Of a DNA stretch of 64,000 nt, positions 31,950 through 41,100 are shown piece by piece. This DNA is from Thalassospira sp. MCCC 1A03138 (lineage in GTDB: Bacteria > Pseudomonadota > Alphaproteobacteria > Rhodospirillales > Thalassospiraceae). The notes below the pieces were generated by a model, which ran no database searches, was not told where the DNA came from, and was given only the letters and a program-made list of their open reading frames with translations. Both the position numbers and the translations under genes were made by a program. The first letter of the stretch is position 1. Every line of letters starts with the position of its first letter. The DNA is taken from assembly GCF_002115785.1 (NCBI RefSeq), contig NZ_JFJY01000003.1, forward strand, positions 186,001 through 250,000, in the 5' to 3' direction.

Positions 31950-33116
31950 TCAAAGACCGGTTTTGATCAGGCCCAGCGTTTCACGACGAATCATATCATC
32001 AAGATCAAACATCTGGTCGAGATCGCGTAACGGCGATGCGGCAATCCTGTTCATCATGCGCTCGACCGTTTCGGCAATTTGCAGGAAGGTAAGCTTTCCA
32101 CCCAGAAACGCCCCCACGGCAATCTCGTTTGCAGCATTCAATACCGTCGGCACCGTCCCCCCCGCACGCAGCGCTTCCCGCGCCAGACGAAGAGCCGGGA
32201 ACCGTTTCATATCCGGCGCGGTAAAGTTCAACTGTCCGATAGTGGCAAAATCAAGACGCGCTACATCGACACGTATTCTTTCCGGCCATGAAAGCGCATA
32301 GGCAATCGGGGTCCGCATATCGGGCGATCCCAATTGCGCCAGTACCGATCCGTCGGAATATTCCACCATGCTATGCACGACGGATTGCGGATGCACGACA
32401 ACCTCGATGCGTTCTTCAGGCACCGGAAACAGACGACAGGCCTCGATCAATTCAAGGCCCTTGTTCATCATGGTTGCCGAATCAATCGAAATCTTGGCCC
32501 CCATATCCCAATTGGGATGGGCCAGCGCCTGCTTTGGTGACACCGACTTCATATCGTCAAGCGACCATTCCCGGAACGGTCCGCCCGATGCGGTCAGAAG
32601 AATGCGGTCAACCTTGTTGACCGACTTCTGTTCAAGCACCTGGAAAATCGCACTATGTTCGGAATCCACCGGGATCAGCGTCGCCTTGTATTTCGCAACT
32701 TCCGCCATCATCAGATCACCGGCACAAACCAGCGTTTCCTTGTTGGCAAGTCCAACTCGCGCCCCGCGGCGAATGGCCGCCAGCGTCGCCTTTAGGCCTG
32801 CTGCACCAATGATCGCGGCAATGACGATATCAGACGGACGCGATGCCGCCTCGACCAATGCTTCATCACCGGCCGCGACCAGAATGTCCGTGCCAGAAAG
32901 GGCGGATTTCAAGTCTTCATAAAGGCTTTCATCGGCGATAACCGCCATCGCAGCACCAAGTTCAACGGCGGCCTTGGCCAACCCTTGAACATTTCGATGG
33001 GCCGTAACGGCATCCACGGCATATTTGTCTGAATGTGCTTTCAGGATGTCTACGGTGCTGCTGCCGACCGATCCGGTCACGCCAAGCACGCAGACTGATT
33101 TCTTAATTGTCATCAA
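31950..33116 (-). CDS. dxr: 1-deoxy-D-xylulose 5-phosphate reductoisomerase
   Basis: Dxr makes methylerythritol phosphate, the committed step of non-mevalonate isoprenoid synthesis, which ultimately feeds UppS three genes upstream. The 388 residues start with an NADPH-binding fold, VCVLGVTGSVGSSTVDIL. The metal-binding block PVDSEHSAIFQ and the substrate loop LTASGGPFREW are intact, as is ISIDSATMMNKGLELIEA. A second methionine at residue 2 makes the exact start uncertain by one codon. Confidence 0.97.
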   Translation of the reverse strand: MMTIKKSVCVLGVTGSVGSSTVDILKAHSDKYAVDAVTAHRNVQGLAKAAVELGAAMAVIADESLYEDLKSALSGTDILVAAGDEALVEAASRPSDIVIAAIIGAAGLKATLAAIRRGARVGLANKETLVCAGDLMMAEVAKYKATLIPVDSEHSAIFQVLEQKSVNKVDRILLTASGGPFREWSLDDMKSVSPKQALAHPNWDMGAKISIDSATMMNKGLELIEACRLFPVPEERIEVVVHPQSVVHSMVEYSDGSVLAQLGSPDMRTPIAYALSWPERIRVDVARLDFATIGQLNFTAPDMKRFPALRLAREALRAGGTVPTVLNAANEIAVGAFLGGKLTFLQIAETVERMMNRIAASPLRDLDQMFDLDDMIRRETLGLIKTGL

Positions 33117-33155
33117 ACACCAGCTTAGCGGATTTCTGCAACCAGGGAGCTAGCC

Positions 33156-33998
33156 CTAGCGCAACGACAATCCAATGAAATACACAATAACAAACGCGAC
33201 AGGAAAAACCGACAACATCCCATCAGCACGGTCAAGCACCCCGCCATGCCCCGGGATCAGGTGGCTGCTGTCCTTGACCTTGAAATGGCGCTTAAGTGCG
33301 GATTCTCCAAGATCCCCGATCTGCGCCACAATCGCCAGAACCCCGCTTGCCAGCACGATGGAAACCTGAACGGCATTGCCGCTGAAATAGGTGATCAGCC
33401 CGCCGATCAGCATCGCACACAACATGCCGCCAATAAGCCCGGCCCAGGTTTTCTTGGGGCTGAAACGCGGCGCCAGTTTCGGACCGCCAATCGCCTTGCC
33501 AAAGGCATAGGCCCCCGTATCGGTCGCCCACACCAGAAAGAACAGCCACATGATCAACAGCAGACCATCCCCATGCATGCTGCGCAGCCAGTGCGCCGCC
33601 AGTGCAGCAAGCGAAATATAGATAATGCCAAATGCCGCGAGAAACCGATCATTGCCCGGCCGCAATGCCGCGGTTGCCGCCCCGACCAACACCGCCGGGA
33701 TGATAAGAAGATATTCTCCGGTTGTCATGAACAGCATCGAAACGGCAAGGGATACCGCGGCAACAACCGAAACCGAATTGACATGTCCCGGAACGCACAT
33801 CCGCGTCCATTCCCACATCATGCCAACCGAAAACAGAAAAACGAGAATCTCGAAATACGGGGAACCGAACCATACCGCCGCAACCGCGACCGGTGTCATG
33901 ACCAGCGCAGAAATCACGCGCGGTTTCAATCCTGAATTTGTATCTTCCTGGCGTCGGGCTTCAGATGACTGCACCAAAACGCCGCTCCCGTCCGGCAA
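33156..33998 (-). CDS. cdsA: Phosphatidate cytidylyltransferase
   Basis: CdsA activates phosphatidic acid with CTP to CDP-diacylglycerol, the branch-point lipid of phospholipid synthesis, using CTP of the type made by PyrG. The 280-residue frame has about eight membrane segments and ends with the family signature HLIPGHGGVLDRADGML. Family similarity starts at LKPRVISALVM (about residue 24). The ATG at 33998 would overlap uppS by 38 bases; a GTG at 33974 is an alternative with a shorter overlap. The function is firm but the start is not. Confidence 0.93.
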   Translation of the reverse strand: MPDGSGVLVQSSEARRQEDTNSGLKPRVISALVMTPVAVAAVWFGSPYFEILVFLFSVGMMWEWTRMCVPGHVNSVSVVAAVSLAVSMLFMTTGEYLLIIPAVLVGAATAALRPGNDRFLAAFGIIYISLAALAAHWLRSMHGDGLLLIMWLFFLVWATDTGAYAFGKAIGGPKLAPRFSPKKTWAGLIGGMLCAMLIGGLITYFSGNAVQVSIVLASGVLAIVAQIGDLGESALKRHFKVKDSSHLIPGHGGVLDRADGMLSVFPVAFVIVYFIGLSLR

Positions 33999-34701
33999 AG
34001 TTTTCTATCGCTTTTTCAAGATGTTCGCGTCCAAAATCCGGCCAAAGGACGTCATCGAACACAAACTCGGTATAGGCCGACTGCCAAAGCAGGAAATTGC
34101 TGATGCGCTGCTCACCACTGGTCCGGATCAGCAGATCCGGATCGGGCATCCCGACCGTCATCAGATGCGCTTCAACCATGCTTTCATCGATGGCATCGGG
34201 CTGAATTTCTCCAACCGCGACTTTTTGCGCGATCTGGCGCATGGCATCGGCAATCTCGGCCCGCGCACCATAGCTTAGCGCAATGGTCAGGTTCAAACGG
34301 GCATTACCCTGCGTGCGTTCCTCCGCATTGCCCAGAAGCACGCGAATATCATCATCAAAACGGGTCCGATCACCGATGATACGGATACGGACCCCGTTTT
34401 TGTGCATGGTCGCCAGTTCACGCTTGATGAACAGGCGAAGCAACCCCATCAGGTCGCTGACTTCACTTTCCGGCCGTTTCCAGTTTTCGGTCGAAAATCC
34501 GTAAAGTGTCAGATACTCGATACCGATTTCGGCTGCGGCTTCGACGGTGCGACGCACGGCCTCCACCCCCGAACGATGACCCATCGTGCGGGGCTTTCCG
34601 CGCAACTTTGCCCAGCGCCCGTTGCCATCCATAATGATTGCAACATGACGCGGCACAGCTCGCAGATCTGAAGGGTTGGGTTGAGATGCCAGCACCGTCA
34701 T
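33961..34701 (-). CDS. uppS: Undecaprenyl diphosphate synthase (cis-prenyltransferase)
   Basis: The 246-residue enzyme extends farnesyl diphosphate to the C55 carrier lipid used for peptidoglycan and lipopolysaccharide. HVAIIMDGNGRWAK (with the catalytic aspartate) near residue 20, GHRSGVEAVRR, LTLYGFSTENWKRP and, near the end, DLLIRTSGEQRISNFLLWQ are all family signatures. It begins two bases past frr. Confidence 0.97.
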   Translation of the reverse strand: MTVLASQPNPSDLRAVPRHVAIIMDGNGRWAKLRGKPRTMGHRSGVEAVRRTVEAAAEIGIEYLTLYGFSTENWKRPESEVSDLMGLLRLFIKRELATMHKNGVRIRIIGDRTRFDDDIRVLLGNAEERTQGNARLNLTIALSYGARAEIADAMRQIAQKVAVGEIQPDAIDESMVEAHLMTVGMPDPDLLIRTSGEQRISNFLLWQSAYTEFVFDDVLWPDFGREHLEKAIENFAGRERRFGAVI

Positions 34702-34703
34702 GA

Positions 34704-35267
34704 TCAGACTTGCATGATTTCCTGTTCTTTATGGGCAAGAACTTCGTCGATCTCGCCGATAACCTTGTCGGTCAGCTTCTGGATCTCTTTTTCCTCGTTA
34801 TGGAGGTCATCTTTCGAGATCACGCTGTCCTTTTCCCATTTTTTGATCTGGTCGATACCGTCACGGCGGACGTTACGAACCGAAATCTTGGCCTGCTCGG
34901 CATATTTGCCGGCAACCTTGGACAGCTCCGCACGACGTTCCTCGTTCAATGCCGGGATCGGCACCCGAACAAGCGTCCCGTCGGCCGCCGGGTTCAGGCC
35001 AAGGCCCGAGTCACGGATCGCTTTTTCGACCGATTTAACCATGCTCTTGTCCCAGACCTGTACCGAAAGCATCCGCGATTCCGGAACACTGACAGACGCA
35101 ACCTGGTTAAGCGGGGTCGGCACGCCGTAGGCTTCAACCATGACCGGTTCTAGAAGACTTGCACTGGCGCGCCCGGTCCGAAGTCCGGTAAATTCCTTGT
35201 GCAAAACTTCAACAGCCCCTTCCATACGGCGGGCAAGGTCCTTTTTTAGGCCAGCAACGTCAGACAC
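34704..35267 (-). CDS. frr: Ribosome recycling factor
   Basis: The 187-residue tRNA-shaped protein splits post-termination ribosomes together with EF-G. The typical elements are present: [20 protein letters not shown] near residue 30, [17 protein letters not shown] in the middle, and the C-terminal helix ending in [21 protein letters not shown]. It lies two bases after pyrH and two bases before uppS, the near-universal pyrH-frr-uppS order. Confidence 0.98.
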   Translation of the reverse strand: MSDVAGLKKDLARRMEGAVEVLHKEFTGLRTGRASASLLEPVMVEAYGVPTPLNQVASVSVPESRMLSVQVWDKSMVKSVEKAIRDSGLGLNPAADGTLVRVPIPALNEERRAELSKVAGKYAEQAKISVRNVRRDGIDQIKKWEKDSVISKDDLHNEEKEIQKLTDKVIGEIDEVLAHKEQEIMQV

Positions 35268-35269
35268 CT

Positions 35270-36001
35270 TTAGTCTCCATTCGAAATAATCGTAAACTTA
35301 CCTTTTGCAGAAACCACATCGGCAAAGGCGCCGGGATTATGCAAAGAAAATACAATAACCGGAATATCATTTTCGCGTGCCAATGAAATAGCCGATGCAT
35401 CCATGACACGCAAATCTTTGGCAAGAACGTCCATATAGGTCAGGGAATCATAACGTTCCGCGGTCGGGTCGATCTTCGGATCGGCGGTGTAAACGCCGTC
35501 AACCTGCGTCCCCTTAAGCAACGCGTCACAGCCCATTTCGACCGCGCGAAGTGCTGCTGCCGTATCGGTGGTAAAGAACGGGTTGCCGGTCCCGGCCGCA
35601 AAAATCACCACCCGGCCCTTTTCCATGTGGCGCACCGCACGACGGCGGATATAGGGCTCACAAACCGATGACATCGGAATGGCCGACTGCACACGGGTCT
35701 GGACCCCATGCCGCTCAAGCGCGTTCTGAACGGCCAGTGCGTTCATGATGGTTGCCAGCATCCCCATATAGTCCGCCGTGGCACGTTCCATGCCCTGGGA
35801 GGCACCCTTGACCCCGCGGAAGATGTTCCCCCCGCCAATCACCATGCAAACCTCGGCACCCATGTCATGAACGGCTTTGATTTCGCTTGCGATCCGGTCA
35901 ACCGTCTCGGGATCAATCCCGTATTGCTGTTTTCCCAGAAGCCCCTCACCCGAAAGTTTCAGAAGGACACGACGAAATTTCAGTTGGCCGTTTTCTGCCA
36001 T
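35270..36001 (-). CDS. pyrH: Uridylate kinase
   Basis: The 243-residue amino-acid-kinase-fold enzyme phosphorylates UMP to UDP, upstream of PyrG in pyrimidine synthesis. [13 protein letters not shown] at the start, [11 protein letters not shown] near residue 60, and [22 protein letters not shown] (described here by its core [10 protein letters not shown]) are conserved. It is the first gene of the long envelope cluster and lies 166 bases downstream of tsf, across a terminator hairpin, so a promoter in 36002-36070 is expected. Confidence 0.97.
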   Translation of the reverse strand: MAENGQLKFRRVLLKLSGEGLLGKQQYGIDPETVDRIASEIKAVHDMGAEVCMVIGGGNIFRGVKGASQGMERATADYMGMLATIMNALAVQNALERHGVQTRVQSAIPMSSVCEPYIRRRAVRHMEKGRVVIFAAGTGNPFFTTDTAAALRAVEMGCDALLKGTQVDGVYTADPKIDPTAERYDSLTYMDVLAKDLRVMDASAISLARENDIPVIVFSLHNPGAFADVVSAKGKFTIISNGD

Positions 36002-36064
36002 GTTGGATTGCCTCTTACTGCCGATATTTCAAACTGTCCCGAAACCCGGTTCAGCAAAATTCAG

Positions 36065-36120
36065 ATATAAAAAGACCGGCGAGTAACAGGGCGATTATGC
36101 GCTGCCGACCTCGCCGGTCT
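36065..36120 (-). terminator. Terminator between tsf and pyrH
   Basis: AGACCGGCGAG at 36073-36083 pairs perfectly with 36110-36120 around a long 26-base loop, and on the minus strand is followed by TTTTTATATC. It lies about 48 bases after the tsf stop codon. Confidence 0.75.
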
Positions 36121-36167
36121 GGGATCATACACGAAATGGCACTCGACGCACCATTTCGATCAGATGT

Positions 36168-37091
36168 TTATTTCTTAAGCTGCTCAGCAACTTCTGCAGC
36201 AAAGTCTTTTTCTTCGCGCTCGATGCCTTCACCGAGTTCGAAGCGCACAAAGCCCTTAAGGGTGATCGGCTTGCCAGCGTCTTTAGCAGCATTTGCAATC
36301 ACGTCTTTGACTTTGCTTTCGCCGTCAATCACGAAGGTCTGTTCAACCAGAACGACCTGCTCGTAATATTTACGGATACGACCTTCGATCATCTTTTCGA
36401 TGATTTCAATCGGGCGGCCCGATTCTTTGGCCTGTTCGGTCAGAACGGATTTCTCGCGCTCGACCAGTTCCGGATCCAGATCGTCAACCGTGGCCGAAGC
36501 CGGGTTGGTTGCTGCAATATGCATTGCGATCTGTTTGCCAAGGCCTTCAAGAACGCTCGCATCAGCTTCGGATTCAAGTGCAACCAGAACGCCAATTTTG
36601 CCGAGGTTCGGCGCAATCGCGGAATGGATGTAGGAAGCAACAGCGCCCTTCTCGACAGAGATACCAGCCGAACGACGCAGGTTCATGTTTTCGCCGATGG
36701 TGGCGATCATGTGGGTAACCTGTTCTTCGACGTTGCGCGACGTACCCGGGAACGGGGTTGCTTTCAGCGCATCGATATCACCATTGGCCGAAACGGCCTG
36801 GTTTGCGATTTCTGCGACGAATTTCTGGAAGTCTTCGTTACGCGAAACAAAGTCGGTTTCGGAGTTGAGTTCGACAACGGCACCGGAAGTACCGTTAACA
36901 GCAACACCAACCAGACCTTCAGCAGCAACACGGCCTGCTTTCTTGGCAGCAGCAGCAAGACCTTTGGTACGAAGCCAGTCAACGGCAGCTTCAAGATTAC
37001 CTTCGGTTTCGGACAGCGCCTTTTTGCAATCCATCATGCCAGCGCCGGTGGTTTCGCGAAGCTCTTTAACCAGAGCAGCGGTAATAGCCAT
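36168..37091 (-). CDS. tsf: Elongation factor Ts
   Basis: EF-Ts exchanges GDP for GTP on EF-Tu. From the ATG at 37091 it has 307 residues and starts [20 protein letters not shown], with the DCKKAL block right after. The EF-Tu contact motif TDFVSRN is near residue 80. An in-frame ATG at 37124 would add 11 unrelated residues. It follows rpsB, as in nearly all bacteria, separated by 85 bases that hold a hairpin. Confidence 0.97.
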   Translation of the reverse strand: MAITAALVKELRETTGAGMMDCKKALSETEGNLEAAVDWLRTKGLAAAAKKAGRVAAEGLVGVAVNGTSGAVVELNSETDFVSRNEDFQKFVAEIANQAVSANGDIDALKATPFPGTSRNVEEQVTHMIATIGENMNLRRSAGISVEKGAVASYIHSAIAPNLGKIGVLVALESEADASVLEGLGKQIAMHIAATNPASATVDDLDPELVEREKSVLTEQAKESGRPIEIIEKMIEGRIRKYYEQVVLVEQTFVIDGESKVKDVIANAAKDAGKPITLKGFVRFELGEGIEREEKDFAAEVAEQLKK

Positions 37092-37129
37092 TTTTAAAGC
37101 CCCTATTACGCGATCAGTGAACACCTAAA

Positions 37130-37157
37130 GAAACGGCGGCATGCTAGCCGCCGTTTC
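37130..37157 (-). terminator. Hairpin (partial terminator or attenuator) between rpsB and tsf
   Basis: GAAACGGCGGC at 37130-37140 pairs with GCCGCCGTTTC at 37147-37157 around a 6-base loop. The minus-strand downstream flank is TTTAGG, a short T run, so termination is probably partial. It starts 20 bases after the rpsB stop codon. Confidence 0.6.
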
Positions 37158-37176
37158 ATCAGGTACAAAGTGAAAC

Positions 37177-37959
37177 TTATGCGGAAGCTGCTTCCTGTGC
37201 GGCTTCTTCAACAGCAGCGGCTTCAGCCGGGACTTCTTCGGATTCACCGAGGTCCGCGCCAGAAGCAGTCATTTCCTGCTGGATGCCGTCCAGAACTGCG
37301 CCAACGAACAGGTCGCAATACAGCTGGATCGCACGGATCGCATCGTCGTTACCCGGGATCGGGTATGCAACGTTTGCCGGATCCGAGTTGGTGTCCAGAA
37401 TAGCAACAACCGGAATGTTCAGGTTCTTGGCTTCGTGAACAGCAAGCGCTTCCTTGTTGGTATCGACCACGACGATGATGTCGGGAAGACCACCCATGTC
37501 CTTGATCCCGCCAAGCGCGCGTTCAAGCTTGTCGCGCGAACGGGTCAGGTTCAGGATTTCTTTTTTGGTCAGACCTTCAGCACCGGCAGACAGGATTTCT
37601 TCCTGTTCTTTCAGGCGTTTGATCGAGTTGGAAACGGTGTTCCAGTTGGTCAGCATACCGCCGAGCCAGCGATGGTTCACATAGTACTGACCGCAACGCT
37701 TTGCAGCTTCTGCGATGACCGGCGAAGCCTGACGCTTGGTACCGACGAACAGAACGCGACCACCACCAGCGGTGACGTCACGAACGGCCTGCATCGCACG
37801 ATGCAGCATCGGAACGGTTTCCTGAAGGTTCAGGATGTGAATGTCGTTGCGTGCGCCAAAGATGAACTGCTTCATCTTCGGGTTCCAACGGCGGGTGTGG
37901 TGACCAAAGTGGACGCCAGCTTCCATCAGCTGACGCATGGTAAAGGTTGGCAAAGCCAT
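37177..37959 (-). CDS. rpsB: Ribosomal protein S2
   Basis: S2 binds the 30S subunit near S1. The ATG at 37959 gives 260 residues starting [20 protein letters not shown], the standard start; an in-frame ATG at 38049 is upstream leader. [39 protein letters not shown] and [19 protein letters not shown] are conserved blocks. The C-terminal 35 residues are an Ala/Glu-rich tail found in many alphaproteobacteria. It is first in the rpsB-tsf unit. Confidence 0.98.
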   Translation of the reverse strand: MALPTFTMRQLMEAGVHFGHHTRRWNPKMKQFIFGARNDIHILNLQETVPMLHRAMQAVRDVTAGGGRVLFVGTKRQASPVIAEAAKRCGQYYVNHRWLGGMLTNWNTVSNSIKRLKEQEEILSAGAEGLTKKEILNLTRSRDKLERALGGIKDMGGLPDIIVVVDTNKEALAVHEAKNLNIPVVAILDTNSDPANVAYPIPGNDDAIRAIQLYCDLFVGAVLDGIQQEMTASGADLGESEEVPAEAAAVEEAAQEAASA

Positions 37960-38003
37960 GATAATTCCTACCCTTTTCCGGTTAATACCTCCGCGGAAGG
38001 GAA

Positions 38004-38025
38004 TTTCACGCCATCTTGCGTGAAA
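38004..38025 (-). promoter_or_regulatory. Hairpin in the rpsB mRNA leader
   Basis: TTTCACGC at 38004-38011 pairs perfectly with GCGTGAAA at 38018-38025. It lies about 45 bases before the rpsB start and within the leader predicted from the promoter at 38093-38121. Ribosomal protein S2 autoregulates rpsB-tsf in some bacteria through leader structure, so this is a candidate control element, though no known S2 site is recognised. Confidence 0.4.
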
Positions 38026-38092
38026 CACCGGATGGACGAACTTCTGCATAACGCATTATTCGCCACGCTCCCGCGTGCGATGTTCGGGGCGG

Positions 38093-38121
38093 GTTTTAGC
38101 CCCCTACTGCAAAGAATGCAA
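38093..38121 (-). promoter_or_regulatory. Likely rpsB-tsf promoter
   Basis: On the minus strand TTGCAT (38116-38121) and CTAAAA (38094-38099) are 16 bases apart, or TAAAAC (38093-38098) at 17 bases. This gives a leader of roughly 125 bases. Confidence 0.5.
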
Positions 38122-38142
38122 GCCTTAAAGTACGCTCAAACC

Positions 38143-38182
38143 GCGCGAAAGTGAACCCGTAACGGCTTCACGATTTTCGCGC
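38143..38182 (-). terminator. Large hairpin after dnaE, probable terminator
   Basis: GCGCGAAA (38143-38150) pairs with 38175-38182, GTGAA (38151-38155) pairs with TTCAC (38167-38171), and CCG/CGG caps the structure. It begins 12 bases past the dnaE stop. The T run after it on the minus strand is weak (GGTTTG). Confidence 0.5.
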
Positions 38183-38193
38183 GCTCGCACCAA

Positions 38194-41100
38194 TCAGATT
38201 TCCTCAGCCAGTTCGACCCCCGGAATGGCCCCGACCGCCCCGATAAGCGACGGTCCGACCTTATAGGTATCTTCAAGCTCGACCTCGGCAATACGGCCAT
38301 CAGCACAGACCGTCGAAAGACTGACGAGACCGCGCCCTTTCCCTGCTTTTTCAAGCAGTTCTCGGATTTCCACTACCGGATCGGGCCGGTTCAGGCGAAT
38401 GCGAATGCCCTCTGCCGCACCTGAAACGGCATGTTCAAGGTCTTCGACCTTCTGCCCCTGAATGCGAAGCTGCCCTTCGCGCATTTCGGCCGCCACCACA
38501 AGCAATACTGGCCGCCCGGCATTAATGATTTCCTTATAGGCCGCCCATGCCTCGGCCCAGAATGCGACCTCGAAACTGCCGGTCGGATCGGAAAACATCA
38601 CAAACGCGAATTTCGATCCGTTTTTCTTCGAAATCATTTCACGCGCATTGATCAGCGTCCCGGCAAGCTTGATCGATCCCTTGTTCTGGGCGCGCATACG
38701 GGCCGGAAGCTCCTTGATCGGCGCAATACCGATCCGCTGGATGCTTTTGCCAAAGGTATCAAGCGGATGCGCCGACAGGTAAAAACCAATCGCCGAAAAT
38801 TCCTCGGTCAGTTTTTCCATCGGCACCCAGTCGCGTTCATCGGGCAACCGGATGGCATCCTTGCCAAATCCGGTATCCTCGCCAAACATCGAAATCTGGT
38901 CATTGTTGCGCGCCTGCATTTCGCGCTGGGCGACCGCCATCACCCGGTCGACATGCTCGAACATGACCTTGCGGTTTGTCGTCAGGCAATCAAGCGCGCC
39001 TGCCCGCACAAGGTTTTCAAGCAACCGTTTATTGACCGCGCGGCTATCGATGCGTGATGCAAAATCGGTCAGGTCCCGGAACTGGCCATTGGCCTCACGC
39101 TCCGCAACAAGGCTTTCCATCGCCGCATCACCAACGTTACGCACCGCTGCCAGCGCATAACGGATCTTGCGAACCCCATCATAATTTTCGACCGAAAACG
39201 CCACTTGCGAATTATTGATGCAGGGTGGCAGGATTTCGATGCCAAGGCGTTCGACCTCCTGCTTGAAAATCGCCAGTTTTTCGGTGTTGTGCATATCAAG
39301 TGTCATCAGCGCGGCCATGAATTCGACCGGATAATTCGCCTTCAGATACGCTGTCTGATACGCCACCAGCGCATAGGCCGCCGCGTGCGATTTGTTAAAG
39401 CCATAGGATGCGAACTTGGCGACCTGATCAAAGATGTCGGACGCCTGCCCGCGCGGCACCCCGTTCTTTTCCGCCCCATCAACAAACAGCGACCGCTGCA
39501 ATTCCATTTCCTCGGCGATCTTTTTACCCATCGCACGACGCAAAAGGTCAGCACCGCCAAGCGAATAGCCCGACATTGTCTGGGCAAGCTGCATGACCTG
39601 TTCCTGATAGATCATGATGCCATAGGTTTCTTCGAGGATCGGCTGCAACATCGGATGCATGTAATCCGGTTCTTCCAGACCATGCTTACGTGCGATGTAA
39701 TGCGGGATATTGTCCATCGGCCCCGGACGATAAAGCGCCACGACAGCGATAATATCTTCGATCGTATCGGGCTTCAGGCCGCGCAAAACGTCCTGCATGC
39801 CCTGGGATTCAAGCTGGAACACACCAACCGTCTCGGCCGCCGAAAGCAGCTTGAACGCCACCCGATCATCAAGGGGAATGGCACTGATATCAAAGTCTTG
39901 CGGGACATCTTTACGAAGACGCATCAGATTGACGGCCTCGATAATCACCGTCAAAGTCTTAAGTCCAAGGAAGTCGAACTTCACCAGACCGGCATTTTCA
40001 ACATATTTCATGTTGAACTGGGTCACCGGCATATCGGACCGCGGATCACGATAAAGCGGCACAAGTTCGTCAAGGTCACGGTCGCCGATCACCACCCCGG
40101 CGGCGTGGGTTGACGAGTTACGATAAAGCCCCTCGATCTGCATCGCGATGGAAAGCAGCCGGTCAATATCCGGATCTTCGCGCGCAATCCGGCGCAGGTC
40201 CGGCTCCATGTCGATGGCTTCCTTAAGCGGGATCGGCTTGGCCGGATCACCCGGAATCATCTTGCAGATTTTATCGACATAGCCATACGGGATGCTCAAC
40301 ACACGGCCAACGTCGCGCACTGCGGCCTTTGCCTGCAACTTACCGAATGTAATGATCTGCGCCACACGGTCATGTCCGTATTTGCGCTGAACATATTCAA
40401 TCACCTCGCCGCGACGATCCTGACAGAAATCGACGTCAAAGTCGGGCATGGAAACACGTTCCGGGTTCAGGAAGCGTTCAAACAGCAACGAGAAATGCAA
40501 CGGATCAAGATCGGTAATCAGAAGCGCATAGGCAACAAGCGACCCCGCCCCAGAACCACGCCCCGGCCCCACCGGGATTTCATGATCCTTCGCCCACTGG
40601 ATAAAGTCCGCAACGATCAGGAAGTAACCCGGAAACCCCATCTGATTGATGATACCAAGCTCGTATTCAAGGCGCTCCCAATAAGGCTTGGCGATTTCTT
40701 CCTTCTGTGCGTCCGTCATGTCATCGGTAAAGACATATTTCGCAAGGCGGCCCTTAAGGCCCTCCTCGGACATATGGCGCAGCTCATCGACCTCGGTGCG
40801 GCCTTCGCCGCAATCAAACGGCGGCAGGATCGGGTCGATCTTTTCGACATGCCACGAACACCGCTTGGCAATCGCCAGCGTATTGTCGCAGGCCTCGGGA
40901 ATGTCGGCAAAAAGCTCACGCATCTCGGCAGCGGTTTTAAACCGGTGTTCGGGCGTTAAACGCCACCGGTCTTCCTGCCCCACAACCGCGCCCTGCCCGA
41001 TGCAGATGAACACATCATGGGCTTCATACATTTCCGCCTTGGGGAAAAAGCAGTCATTGGTCGCGACCATCGGGATATTATGTTCATAGGCCAGCCGGAT

